A stretch of DNA of 64,000 nucleotides. Source: Sarcophilus harrisii (taxonomy: Eukaryota; Chordata; Mammalia; Dasyuromorphia; Dasyuridae). Positions 49,481 to 60,894 of the stretch are shown piece by piece. A program made the translations under genes and the position numbers. The DNA is taken from positions 25,221,064 to 25,285,063 of the forward strand of contig NC_045430.1 of assembly GCF_902635505.1 (NCBI RefSeq), written 5' to 3'. The notes below the pieces were generated by a model that was not told where the DNA came from, searched no databases, and saw only the letters and a program-made list of their open reading frames with translations. The number at the start of each line of letters is the position of its first letter. Position 1 is the first letter of the stretch.

Positions 49481-50860
49481 AAATGAATATAGTGTAAAAA
49501 TCCAAAGGTATCAAACATTTAAAGACCACTCATGAGAAGTTACATCCTTCAAAAGCAGCTTTTCCAAAGTTCACATGAAATTAAAATCTCATTTACCAGA
49601 TGTGGAACATGGTAAACTAGAGAAGGAAAAGGAAGAATTACCAGAGGTGAAATGTTGTAGTTATCCATCAAATATATCTACTGAATCTACATAAAATGAC
49701 AGTTACCATGTACATGGAAGCACTTACTGTGTAAGTCTTACTCATTTTATTCAGTCTTTAAAACCATCAATTTCATGGGGGATGACAGTAATACAAAAAT
49801 GCTATTAAAAATCTAAAAATAAAATATTGAATTGTTCCAAAATTTAAGTGATGAGCTTCCAGAAGAAAAAAAAAATATAAGAAAAAAATTGATTTAAAAT
49901 GTTGCAAAAAAGACCTCAAATGCTTCAATTTTTTTATAAGAATTTTACCTAGTTTACTTTCATTCTACCTAAAAATACTTTTAACATGATCCTTTAGCAA
50001 AACCTCAGTATCTCTGATTTTGGAATAAGTAACAACTTGAATTTTTCCCTACTTTTATGAATACAACTATAACTATTTATATCTACAATTGCTAATTCTC
50101 AAATTGTAATTTGTTACTAAAATAAATTTTGACTACTTAACAGAAACATTTCTCTTTACAACTATCTTAATAATGATCTCCTTCCAGAACTTAATTGCTC
50201 TGCTAGGTACTTAAGATAACATTGCAGTATATATATAACTATACATATAAGTTGTTCTCCACAAATATCTGCTATTAATTCAGATACATAAGGCAACTAT
50301 AAAAAGAGAATAGATGTTAGAAGAAAAGATAAACTGCTACTAAGGTAAAATGAAAATTACATTTCAGAATGTGGACTGAACTTAGCAATTTTGAAATATA
50401 AATTTTAATCACCACCAGTAACTACTTAAGGGATGAACTATCATCACAGAACCTAATATAACTAATTCTTAAAATTACATACAAGTCATTCTAATCCTTT
50501 ATTTTCAAACCAAGATTCACTTCTCTAAATTAAAACTGAACAGAAGCCATAAACAGTAAATTTTAAAACAATAAAACCAAACCAGCTGGCACTTTATACT
50601 TTGTTTACAACATATGCTATGAATCACAAAAAGACATATAACATAATAACCATCTTACAAAAAAGAAAAAATTCAAACCTTTTCCACCTCTAAATTATGA
50701 ACCAAAATAAAAATAGCACTGTTTTTAAAAAGTTCAAGTTCAGTACATACAAGTAACAAAGAGTCCACTGCCACCTCATTCTGTAAAAATCTAGCCTCTA
50801 GTAGAACAAAAAATAAATTATTGATTCTCCACAGTCCCAATGAGAGACTATCTGCTATCA
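49481..50860. other. SCYL2 intron 1, unassigned stretch
   Basis: 1.4 kb AT-rich. No gene or confident repeat recognised. Confidence 0.45.
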
Positions 50861-50954
50861 AAGGCCCAGACTACTTCAGAAAGAGAAAGCCAATAGACAC
50901 TGGATTAGGAATTTTTTGACCTTGGCAAACCCATGAAACAAAGAAAAGTACCAG

Positions 50955-51605
50955 ATGGTCCTGAAGCTATTCTGCTCTGCAGGAACAGTAGTGGAAAGGA
51001 AGGCAGTGGACAAAGGAGGCAAAGACCACAAAGTTTTCACACCATCTATAAACACTGATTTAACTGTTGGCAATCACGGAAAAAGACATGAAGACACTGT
51101 ACAATTGAAACAAACTGCCAATTTTGAAAAAAATCAGAAATGCACACAGGACAACAAAGTGCCATTGATTTCCACCATTTCTTCCAGAAGTTTAGTTAAG
51201 AAAAAGGAAATCATTTTTTTTTATTTCCTTCACAGGCTAATTGTACACTACTTCAAAGTCCGATTCTTTTTGTACGGCAAAATAACTGTATGGACATGTA
51301 TACATATATTGTATTTAACTTATACTTTAACATAGTTAACATGTATTGGTCAACCTGCCATCTGGGGGAAGGGGTGGGGGGGAAGGAGGGGAAAAGTTGG
51401 AACAAAAGGTTTGGCAATTGTCAATGCTGAAAAATTGCTCATGCATATATTTTGTAAATAAAAAGCTATAATAAAAAAATAAAAATTTAGATCAAAGAAA
51501 AAAAAAAAGAAAAAGGAAATCACTACAATGAGGCAGGGTAAAGAACCTTTATCCTGTGTCAGTCTACAAACTTTTTTTTTTTGAGAGAACAGGACAGAGA
51601 AAGGC
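50955..51605 (+). other. Unidentified open stretch split by an L1; possible old retrocopy
   Basis: An ATG at 50,955 opens a frame starting MVLKLFCSAGTVVERKAVDK that runs into the L1 at 51,214. The host sequence right of the L1 (about 51,523-51,575) lies in a continuing open frame, and A21 begins at 51,606. The codon mix looks less AT-biased than nearby intron. No family was recognised, an in-frame TGA precedes the ATG, and no TSD for a retrocopy was found. It may be chance. Confidence 0.25.
51214..51506 (+). mobile_element. 5'-truncated L1 with perfect 16-bp TSD
   Basis: It begins TTTTTTTTATTTCCTTCACA and ends GTAAATAAAAAGCTATAATA with an A-rich tail. TSD AAGAAAAAGGAAATCA at 51198-51213 and 51507-51522. 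Internal bases (CTGGGGGAAGGGGTGGGGGG, GCTCATGCATATATTTTGTA) set it apart from the 43.6/53.3/55.8 kb group. Confidence 0.92.
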
Positions 51606-51626
51606 AAAAAAAAAAAAAAAAAAAAT

Positions 51627-52034
51627 TAGAATATAGACTGAAAAACAGAAATGTGAGCAAAATATTTTCCCAGAATAGTAAAGGTGAGAAGGAAGATAAA
51701 TCACAGAAACCCAAGATCTTACCAAAAATTTAAGATGGAAAAAGAGGCATTCACTTTTGGATATGGGTAATGCTACAGTAACTTGTTTTACTTATCTTTG
51801 CATATGCATTACAAGAATTTTTTTTTATATTGGGGAAAAGGAAGTGGGAGAGTAAACAAATATTTATTAATTGAAAAATAAGGTAAAGTGAAAAGAACTT
51901 TATCATGCTAAAAATATTGTTAGCTTAAGTTGGAAGGGGCAAGTATAAATTTGCAATATTTCTATATATATTTATTTTTATTCTTGATAACAAATGAATA
52001 CATTTCATCCCAAAGGATCTAAAAAGGGTAAAGT
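51627..52034. other. SCYL2 intron 1, unassigned stretch
   Basis: Nothing recognised. Confidence 0.4.
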
Positions 52035-52130
52035 TGGGAGAGCTAGATGGGACAATGGCCCCAGCTGTGAAGACAGGTGGACTTGAGTCAAATTTGATCT
52101 CTGATCCCCCCCCCAAAAAAAAAAATAATA
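52035..52130 (+). mobile_element. WSINE-type SINE, 3'-truncated
   Basis: GAGAGCTAGATGGGACAATG, CCCAGCTGTGAAGACAGGTG and GAGTCAAATTTGATCTCTGA, followed directly by C9-A11. Only the tRNA-like half is present. Confidence 0.7.
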
Positions 52131-52687
52131 AGAAGGGGATAATCAAGAATCACTTAAATTTTACAGGTTATCTAATCCAACAGGATTATCCACTGTAACA
52201 TACTTGACATTCATTCATTTCTGCTCAAAGACTGCCAATCTAGGGAAAGCCAGTATCACCTAATATAGCTCATTTGGCTTGTGTAGAGAGAGCTCTGTTA
52301 AGAGTTGTTTTTTGTTTTTTAAACAATTTTTCCCTAAAATCTGCCTTTCTGCAACTACCACCAATTTCTGCTTTTGTCCATGAAGGTAAATAAAAACAAT
52401 TCCAATCCCTAAGCTCACAAACTCCTTAAATCTTCTCCTGCCTAAATTTACCAAATTACCTGCTTAAACTTATCAAGTAAACTTCATATGTTGGAAGTCA
52501 GAGGTCCTTATCTATCTATCCTGTCTACTCTGCTCTAGACTCCCTTTTATCTATGTCCACTTCAAATAATGGTGCACAGAAATGAAAACTATATTCTCTA
52601 TGGGTTCTGATCAAGGCAGACTTTTTAGAGGGCTCCTGACTTGACTTCTGCAAACTGACCTAAAGTATCTCAAGACTGGATTCATTG

Positions 52688-53714
52688 GGCATTGTTAGTG
52701 AAGTCGTGAAATGATCTGGAGAATAATTTGGGCACTATGGCCAACTGACTAAAAAATTGAGCATACCCTTGGTCCAGCAGCACCAAAAAGACCATAAAAA
52801 GGGGGATAGGACCCATATGTGCAAAAAAGTTTGTGGCAGCCCTTTTGTAAGTGGAAATTGAGTGGATTCCCCTCAGTTGGGGAATGGTCAAATAAGTTAG
52901 GGTTTATGAATGTTAATGGAATATCATTTTTTTTTTAAGGCCGATTTCAGAAAAGTCTGGAAAGATTTACATGAACTGATGTTGAATGGAGTGAGCAGAA
53001 TCAAGAGAGCATTGTACACAGCAACAAGAAGATTATGTGATGATCAACTGTGATGGACGTGGCTCTTTTCAACAATGAGGGGATTCGGGACAATTCCAAG
53101 ACTTGTGATGTCAAGTGCTATCCATATCCAGAAAGAGAACTATGGAGACTGATTGTGAATCAAAGCATAGTATTTTCATTTTTTTGTTGTTTGTTTGCTT
53201 CACTTTTTACCCTTTTGATCTGATTTTCCTTGCACAGCGTAATGAACATGGAAATATGTTTAAAAGAATAACATTCACAATAATTCAGAGTCTGATTCTT
53301 TTTGTACAGCAAAATAATGTTTTGGTCATGTATAATTATTATGTATCTAAGTTATATTTTAATATATTTAACATCTACTGGTCATCCTGCCATTTAGGGG
53401 AGGGGGTGGGGGGGTAAGAGGTGAAAAATTGGAACAAGAGGTTTGGCAATTGTTAATGCTGTAAAGTTACCCATGTATATATCCTGTAAATAAAAGGCTA
53501 TTAAATTAAAAAAAAAAAAATAAAAAAAAAAAATAAAAGAATAACATTCTTCTTCCTTAGAAGAATAACCCATATCATTTTGCTTGCTGTCTTGGGGAAG
53601 GAGGAAGGAAGAGGGATGGAGAAAAATTTCGAACAAAGTTTTACAAAGATGAATGTTAAAAACTATCTTTGCATGTATTTGGGAAAACAAAATATTAAAA
53701 ACAAAAAAAACACC
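52688..53714 (+). mobile_element. L1 3' end of the second family, host of a nested L1
   Basis: Runs from GCATTGTTAGTGAAGTCGTG to a 3' end GTATTTGGGAAAACAAAATA plus A-rich tail. TSD GGATTCATTG at 52678-52687 and 53715-53724. It is interrupted by a younger L1 at 53277-53533. Its 3' end type matches the copy at 32.9-33.6 kb. Confidence 0.88.
53277..53533 (+). mobile_element. Young 5'-truncated L1 nested in an older L1, perfect 16-bp TSD
   Basis: It starts ACAATAATTCAGAGTCTGAT, ends GTAAATAAAAGGCTATTAAA and a long A-rich tail. The TSD TAAAAGAATAACATTC is at 53261-53276 and 53534-53549. The TAAAA start of the TSD fits L1 endonuclease cleavage. Confidence 0.95.
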
Positions 53715-54049
53715 GGATTCATTGTTTTGGATGCCACATCACAATGCTGACCCAACATGCACTAAAATCCCCAGATTCTTTTGCCATAAACTTTTAATAC
53801 TATTCTAGAAATCTATTTAAAGCAAAACAATTTTAAAGGCAGAGGAATTATTTTCAAGATAACTAAAGTGTGATGCCAAATGATTAGAAACATGACAAAC
53901 AGTACTGTTTTCAAAAGGGCAAATAGGTTACCATCTTATCCTCTATGAAAATGAGGAGGAAGCAAAAGGTTTCCAATTAAACTGTTTCTGGACAGCAGAC
54001 CACATCTTCAGTGAAAAGTGAACACAAAATTCATCAATGATTCCACTGA

Positions 54050-54210
54050 ACCACAGATCTGGAGCTGGAAGGGACCTCAAAGACCATCAAGTCCAACCCC
54101 CTTATCTGACAGGTAAAGAAACTGAGACCTGGGAAGGTTAACTGTCTTTCCTAATTAGCGTCAGTAAACATCACAGGAAGAATTACTGATCTTCTTTCCA
54201 TACTCCATTG
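54050..54210 (-). mobile_element. MIR/CORE-SINE, well preserved
   Basis: Plus-strand GGAGCTGGAAGGGACCTCAA, CATCAAGTCCAACCCCCTTA and GTAAAGAAACTGAGACCTGG are the typical reverse-strand reading of this mammalian SINE. Confidence 0.78.
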
Positions 54211-54840
54211 ACTCTATACATCAATATGCAGCCTTAAAAGGTTGAGATGACAGCACCAGGAAAGTGGCCGAAGTAGGGTGTGAAGTGTCATGTGATCCAA
54301 TGAAAGGGAACAAGCCCACCTTATGAAATCTTTCAGTCTTACCTTTCCATAGCCCTAAGAGGTAGCTTAAAAATAACTTGGTCAAGTCATATGCTTAACT
54401 GAGAAAATACAAAGTGTTCCGGCTCTTTAACTTAATTCTTTTTACAAAAAACACCATTGGTGCCCTCCATGAAGTAGGCTGGCAGCTCCTTGAAATCAGC
54501 TTGAAGGTTTCATTTCTGATTTTACTTCCAATTCTTTTACCACAATTTCTAGCAAATACAAGGCAGTTAAAAACTAGTTGTGAAAATACAGTGAGGTTTA
54601 AATAGTTAAATATATATTAAGAAGTTGAATTATAGATAAGTGGTAATGTTATTCTGCAACACAAATTTAAAAAGAGGATATTAAAATCTGTCTGACAGTA
54701 TTATTTTACATGCCCTACAACTGGACAGTAGCAGATGTTAAAGACTAGAAGAATGGCAGAGATTAAATACTGAAATCTTGACATTTAAGTTAAAATGCTT
54801 TTCCTACTAACAAAATTTTAAGCATACATTTATGTAAAGC
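54211..54840. other. SCYL2 intron 1, unassigned stretch
   Basis: Nothing recognised. Confidence 0.4.
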
Positions 54841-54844
54841 AAGA

Positions 54845-54975
54845 GGTAGTATGACATGATGGACATAGATTACAATCAGACATACAAAATCCTAAATTCA
54901 AATTCAGTCTCTGACACTAGCTTAGATAACCATGGGTAAGTCACTTTAGCCTCTTTGTGCCTAGAAAATCTTAAA
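54845..54975 (+). mobile_element. Decayed SINE (WSINE/MIR type)
   Basis: GAGGTAGTATGACATGATGG, CCTAAATTCAAATTCAGTCT and CCATGGGTAAGTCACTTTAG follow the order of a tRNA-SINE. Confidence 0.6.
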
Positions 54976-55078
54976 AGCTAAATTAACGACAGGTTATGAA
55001 CTGAAATAGTCAAGGGAGTTACCAAGCTGCTCACAATTCCTCCATAAAATAATAATTTTATTTTAAAATATTACTAAA

Positions 55079-55336
55079 ATAAATTTTTGGACTGAAATTC
55101 AAAGTGATATTCATTTGATTTTAAATATTTGTTGCCAAAGAATAACAATCCAACAATAAAAATTTATTAAGTGCATACTATGTAGCAGCCACAATGTTAA
55201 ATGCTGGGAATACAAAAGATAGATTAGTATGTTAAGGTTGAGGGCATGCACTAACATGGTTTTTGCTTTTGAAAACTATTCAAATAAAAATTTTGGACTG
55301 AAACTCAGTGATATTCATTTGATTTTAAATACAAGT
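55079..55336 (+). repeat. Local direct repeat, two ~50-bp copies about 200 bp apart
   Basis: TTTTGGACTGAAATTCAAAG...TTCATTTGATTTTAAATA at 55,084-55,128 recurs at 55,290-55,331 as TTTTGGACTGAAACTCAG...TTCATTTGATTTTAAATA with about 90% identity by eye. Between them lies an L2/MIR-type piece (55,135-55,215). Confidence 0.85.
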
Positions 55337-55689
55337 CAAATGAATTCTCATTTAAAAACAGGAACCCATTTTTGGCAAGCATTTCTGTCAAAATTGTGTA
55401 ATCCTACTACACATATAATATATTTTTGAGACTTGAGTAAAGGCGTCTATAAAACATTCTGAAATATTTCATCTTTGGAAGTAATGTATTAGCATACTAG
55501 AGATTTTAAGGAAATTAAATTTTCCAGAAGAAAAGAAACAAAGTAGCTTTAAGGGAAGAAGACTTGGGTTTAAGTTGTAACATTGACCACAGACTGGCCA
55601 TGTGTACTTCAAGGCCCCAGAACTTCTCTGAGGCTCCCCCAATGATTAAGGAAGTTCCTCAACAGGAGTTACCAATGGCATCACAAAGT

Positions 55690-56240
55690 TCTACCTCTAT
55701 CCTATGTTTTCCAATACATTTCAGTCACAGTCTTCAATCACTTCTGCTGGATCTTTCTCAATTAACTTAGGTTATAATTGTACAATAATTCAGAGTCTGA
55801 TTCTTTTTGTACAGCAAAATAATGTTTTGGTCATGTATACTTATTGTGTATCTAAGTTATATTTTAATATATTTAACATCTACTGGTCATCCTGCCATTT
55901 AGGGGAGGGGGTGGGGGGGTAAGAGGTGAAAAATTGGAACAAGAGGTTTGGCAATTGTTAATGCTGTAAAGTTACCCATGTATATATCCTGTAAATAAAA
56001 GGCTATTAAATAAAAAAAAAAATAAAATAAAAAAAAAAATCAATTAACTTAGCTTAAGTGCCACTTCTTATACTTACTTATTAAATGATCCAATACCTCC
56101 TACCACTACACCCCAACTTGCCTGACTCCCAAAGGAGCTCCTTGAGGGTGAGTGCTGTTTTGATTTTGTCTGTGTATTCAGAGGACTTAGCACAGTGTCA
56201 TTTAGGCATTTAATCAAATGCTAACTAAATTGAACAATAA
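55690..56240 (+). mobile_element. L2 3' end interrupted by a young L1
   Basis: The right part has GCTTAAGTGCCACTTCTTAT, AGCTCCTTGAGGGTGAGTGC and CTTAGCACAGTGTCATTTAG, clear L2 3' sequence. The left part (55,690-55,770) is plausible upstream L2. The L1 occupies 55,771-56,039. Confidence 0.65.
55771..56039 (+). mobile_element. Young 5'-truncated L1 with perfect 13-bp TSD
   Basis: It starts GTTATAATTGTACAATAATT and ends with the GGCTATTAAA plus A-rich tail. TSD TCAATTAACTTAG at 55758-55770 and 56040-56052. It is nearly identical to the 53.3 kb copy over the shared part, differing mainly at TATAC/TATAA and TATTGTG/TATTATG. Confidence 0.93.
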
Positions 56241-57192
56241 GATATAGCACAAGGGAATATAAACATAGCATAAATTTTGACCTTAAAAGATGTTGTAACT
56301 TACAACAAATAACTAGAATTTCCTCAATAAAATCAAATATCTATTATTAAGTACTAGGTTCTAAGTGGAATATTAGACATAAATAGACAAAAAAAGCACA
56401 GGCCTCAGTTTTCATTATCTTCAGGGAGAGGAGGTAATATACATGTGAAAAACTAAACAAAACTTAAACATCAATCTAAGAGATATAACAATTTAGTATT
56501 TTGAAAGTGCCAAATAAACATTACAGAAATAAATGGTATAAGTTCAGAGATGCATAAAACTAGTGTGGGTAAGAATGAATTTGGAACACTTTACAAAAGA
56601 AGTGGGATAATAACACAAATCCCTATCAAATATTTATATGTTAATGGATATCTATTTCAGAAAATGCCTATTTATGAGTAAATTACTGAACGCCTATATA
56701 CTTAATAAGATATATGGATCTGGAATCAGAATTTAGAATAAAATTTCACTTCTGAAATCTATCTGAATGATCTCTGGATTTCAGTTTCCTCAATTATAAA
56801 ATTAAGTGATTGGACACTTTCTGTAGCTAAATCTATAATTATTAAGATGATTTCTTATGAAAAAATTTGAAACTGGGAAAGTGCTATCATTTTCAATTCT
56901 TAGGTAGATCATTTTTGGTCAACATCTCCAGGGTGTCAACTGCTCAAAAAGTACTATCTGTAAGTTTTCCACTAAAGTTCTATACCCAGAGTTTATGGTG
57001 ACATAGAAATGAACATGAATTCTTAAAGAGGAAGCTTTCCCTAGAGCCCCCTTCCCCCCAAATTGCTTATCTACAACTATGTAAAGTGAAAAATAAGAAA
57101 TAAAAGTCAATAAGTTAAGAATTTAAGCATGCTATTTTAAATACTACAAATGCAAAGAATAAATACATTGCTACTTGCTTGTTAAAAACTTC
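56241..57192. other. SCYL2 intron 1, mostly unassigned
   Basis: 56,325-56,470 has weak resemblance to the L2/MIR segment seen at 55.1 kb, and 56,750-56,850 contains MIR-like CTCTGGATTTCAGTTTCCTC. Nothing else. Confidence 0.45.
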
Positions 57193-57352
57193 CTTTTTTT
57201 TTTTTTTTTTTTGAGGCAATCAGGGTTAAGTGACTTGCCAAGGAACACACAACTAGTAAGGGTCTGAGGCCACAATTGAACTCAGGTTTTCCAAGTGGAC
57301 CTTATCTCTAGAGTGAGTACTCTACTTACTGCACCACCTGGCTGCCTCCCAA
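57193..57352 (-). mobile_element. WSINE1-type SINE, full length
   Basis: On the plus strand: T18, then AAGTGACTTGCCAAGGAACA, AATTGAACTCAGGTTTTCCA and the end TGCACCACCTGGCTGCCTCC. The mirror of the copies at 12.9 and 60.2 kb. Confidence 0.87.
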
Positions 57353-57531
57353 CTCTCCTTTCTTTCAACAAACAGAAAACTGTTGAATGTGAGGATGTGT
57401 CCCAACTCCAATCATTGTTTTATACTGTTCTGTTTAACTGTCTTCACTGAAAATAATCATATGTATAACTGATTAAATTTAGCAATTAAAAAAATCTGAA
57501 GACAGGACTAAGTGTGAAGAAATAACACCTA

Positions 57532-57656
57532 AGAATTGACTACCAAGAGAAGAATTCTGCAATTAAATCTAAGCAGAGATCAAGGGATGAACACTTGAGA
57601 ATGACTACCAAGTGAAGAATCCTGCAATTAAATCTACTTAAGCAGAGATCAAGAGG
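57532..57656 (+). repeat. Tandem duplication, two ~60-bp units
   Basis: AGAATTGACTACCAAGAGAA...CAATTAAATCTAAGCAGAGA at 57,532-57,589 is repeated as AGAATGACTACCAAGTGAAG...CAATTAAATCTACTTAAGCA from 57,598, with roughly 85-90% identity and a 4-bp insertion. Confidence 0.85.
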
Positions 57657-57659
57657 TAG

Positions 57660-58189
57660 ATGAATACTATCCACACTAAATAAATCAATAAATAAAATCA
57701 AATATCTCTGAAATAGCATTTATGAACACCATTATTTGGAATTCCACCAAATGTAAACATTTACCACCACAATCAACATCTTAACCACTTGATAATTCTT
57801 AGTTACTATAGTCACCTCTACAAGAAAATAGTAATTCCCATTATATTATAGTTATTTGAACTCACAAAACAAAAGCAAAAAATTTAATAAACAGATACAG
57901 AACATACAGAATTACATTTAATTTTTCTTTGGATATCCCAAGAAAAATAGGTATGAAAAAAAGTTCATCTTCCATAACAATGGCATCATTTCTGGAAAAA
58001 AATTTAATTTCAAATTCAACTAAAATTGAACAGAAATGTTTTTCTGCACTGATTCCCAGGTCCCTAAATTCTCACTCACTACTCAGGTATTTTATTTGCA
58101 TTCCAACTAGTTTCCCAATCTGTAGGGTCTCCTCTAACCCATATTCCCATTTAACTAACACTCATCTTCCTACTCTGAGAAATTCATGG
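57660..58189. other. SCYL2 intron 1, unassigned stretch
   Basis: Nothing recognised. Confidence 0.4.
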
Positions 58190-58590
58190 TAGAGTGAATA
58201 GTGCTGGGTGTCTACACCAGGAGGATCTCTATTCAAATTCAACTTCTGACTCTTCCTCACTTAGTAATAAAGAGTCACAGGACCACAGATTTAGAATAGC
58301 AAGAACTTCAAGAACTCAGAGTTCATGAGTCCTATACCTTAATTTTACAGGGAGGAAACTAAGACTCGATATTAAGTGACAATATCTGAGGTGGGATTAG
58401 ATGCTGGGTCTTTCAGTCTCCAAGTCCGGCACTTCACTACACTACATATCACTTTATTTCTTTGATTCTTAGTTATTCATTTGTAAAATGGGGATAATAA
58501 TACCTGTAGTATCTCCTTCACTAGATTTGAAAATAAATAAAATAGTAGATGAAAAGTAATTTTACAAACTTGAAAGTATTATGTAAGAGT
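58190..58590 (+). mobile_element. MIR-type SINE interrupted by a second SINE
   Basis: Plus-strand SINE halves at 58,190-58,258 (GTAGAGTGAATAGTGCTGGG...) and 58,455-58,590 (CATTTGTAAAATGGGGATAA) flank a reverse-oriented CORE-SINE at about 58,262-58,440 (CCACAGATTTAGAATAGCAA, GGGAGGAAACTAAGACTCGA). Seen order fits nesting; a TSD is no longer clear. Confidence 0.6.
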
Positions 58591-58849
58591 CATTACTGCA
58601 AACCAACTCATATCACTCTTATTTCAAAAACTTTCTATAATTCCACAAAATCTATAAAATAAAATCCAAAACTTTGCTTGGGATGAAAGGTTCCCCATAA
58701 TAGGACTTCCTACTCCATGACTGGAAGAACTGGTATGATGGGAAGCATATACAAGTATCCCAAAACCAGAGAAAAATGGCATGTAAACACCTCCATAATA
58801 TATTATCAAAGGAACAGAAATTTTTTAAAAGAACCATAAATTAAATATG

Positions 58850-59540
58850 AAAAATTATTTATAATTATTACTAAGAGAAATGCAACCCAAAATAAGGCTG
58901 AAGTTTCAATTTATATCCAGCTGATTAGCAAAGATATAAAAGATAAAAATGCCTAGTGTTTTTTGGGTTATACAAAGACAGTAACATTAATGTACTGCTG
59001 AAGTAGCTGTGAACTGGTCCTCTCAATCAAGAAAACAACTTGCATTTGTTGAGAGAAGTTATTAGCCTGCAAACTAGCTACTGGGCATATACCTCCAATA
59101 GATCAAAGAGAGAAAGCCCATAAATATACACAATATTTCAAGCAGCTCTTTTTGTAGAAAAGTTAAAAAAAAGTATATATTCATCAGTTTCTTCCTAGTC
59201 TAAACAAATTATGATATATGCATGTAATTGAATTTTGTTACACAGCAAAATATTTTAATTCAGAAATAGATGGAATATTGTACGTAGGAATCAATGAAGA
59301 AAGCAAAACTAATAAAGTAAGTTACTGAGAATGCACAATATCATAAATTAGACCACTACAAACAGCAGCTAAATTACTAATTAAAGAAAATGTCCAATGA
59401 AGGATGTAGAAGTTAGTTAATAGAACACTTTTCCATTCTTTCAGTAGAGATTCATTATAGAAGCAAATGTTGGAAATTTTATCAGATAGTTATTGTGTGC
59501 TTGTTTTGCTTAATCTTCTATGTGACAAGGAAAGAGTGCA
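58850..59540 (+). mobile_element. Ancient L1 3' UTR
   Basis: TACTAAGAGAAATGCAACCC, TAGCTGTGAACTGGTCCTCT and CTACTGGGCATATACCTCCA give the L1 3' UTR order. The oldest-looking L1 piece in the window. Confidence 0.6.
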
Positions 59541-59739
59541 GGTAGGGCAATAAAGGAAAATATTTTTGTCATCAAAATCAAAAGGCATTAATAAAAACAA
59601 AAACAAAATTCGCAATCAAGAGGCTAGCCTTTGAGTCCTAACTCTTCCTGAAGACCTACAAAGTCATCTTACCTCTCTAGATAGACTTCAGTTTCCTGAT
59701 CGGTAAAAATCCTTTTAGACTTAGGAAGTGATCCCACAA

Positions 59740-60060
59740 TTGATTCATTCCATTCATCCTCTTCCATGTGAACCTCCTTTACATATTATACATATCAAAC
59801 TGAATTGTATTTCCCTGATTTTATCCTGTTCTCTTCCACATCCATGTCTACATTAACCACTGCCCCTCTGCTCTACCCATTTCTGGGAATGCTGATGATG
59901 CCCAAGTCCAAATCTGCTTACAAGATTTAGTTTAGATTCCACCTTCTCCATGAAGTCTTCCCTTATCCCCCAAATTAGGAACAAATGCTATATCTCTTCT
60001 ATGCAATCATCATATTAAAGAATTATAATTATTCCTGTACAAATATACAGTTCCCTGAGG
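59740..60060 (+). mobile_element. L2 LINE 3' fragment
   Basis: TTCCACCTTCTCCATGAAGT and CTTCCCTTATCCCCCAAATT are characteristic L2 3' text; the end near TTCCCTGAGGG fits. Confidence 0.6.
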
Positions 60061-60249
60061 GAACACATTTTTCCAACTATTCCCAAGTGACTATAAAATA
60101 CTAATTAGTATCTGTTGAAGTGAATGTACAGAGTTTAAATTCAATGGCTAACAATTCTTGAATGATCAATATAATAGATATCAGCAGAGTGGTGAAGCAG
60201 ACTGTGAAGGATCTATAACTTTTTCAAGTATTTATTTGAAAAGATTTAT

Positions 60250-60405
60250 TGGGGGGAAGCTGGGTGGCCCAGTGGATAGAGCACTAGCCCTGAAGTCAGG
60301 AGGACCCGAGTTTAAATCCAGTCTCAGACATTTAACACTTCCTAGCTGTGACCCCAATTGCTTCAGCAAAAAAGAGAAAGAAAAGAAAATGAAAATATTA
60401 AGTAT
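60250..60405 (+). mobile_element. WSINE1-type SINE with internal deletion
   Basis: AAGCTGGGTGGCCCAGTGGA, CCTGAAGTCAGGAGGACCCG and TTCCTAGCTGTGACCCCAAT. Compared with the 12.9 kb copy, about 27 bp between CTAGCTGTG and CCCCAA is missing. The tail is AAAAAAGAGAAAGAAAAG. Confidence 0.87.
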
Positions 60406-60894
60406 CTTATGTGGGAGGCACTGGAGATTCAAAGATAAAGATGAAAAACAATTCTTTCATTCTCAAACAGGAGAAACTTCCAAGATACAATCCCTCCACT
60501 GAAACGGATCACAACCTGCCTAGACTTAATAAATACAGGGTTGCTATATATCTAGTGTCATGAGCAAGATCTGAATCTCAACCCTTCAAGCAGAGTATTC
60601 AATCCACTAATGCAATGCTATTATGACGTACTGATGGCACATAAGCACACATATTTCTATGGAATGAATGTTCTGGAAAAGAAGTTCTTTGTGATATAAC
60701 CCTCTGTAAATCATGGGAAGCACAACACATACATAAGTGCCATCAATGATAAAAATATCTTCCCGCTCAGCTTCTATTTATCCCTACAAAGTTGTGAAAT
60801 CTTCAAAATTGGTCCAGCTCCTGACACTTCATCCCCCTCTCTATTTCAGGCTGCTTAAATGTTGAAGAAATGACTAGATATACATTGTAATCAG
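60406..60894. other. SCYL2 intron 1, unassigned stretch
   Basis: Nothing recognised. Confidence 0.4.

Noticed and set aside
53394-56039. Frames of about 70-100 codons recurring at 41.5, 43.8, 53.4, 55.8 and 61.4 kb
   Set aside because: They are repeated translations of the same L1 3' UTR, which is non-coding.
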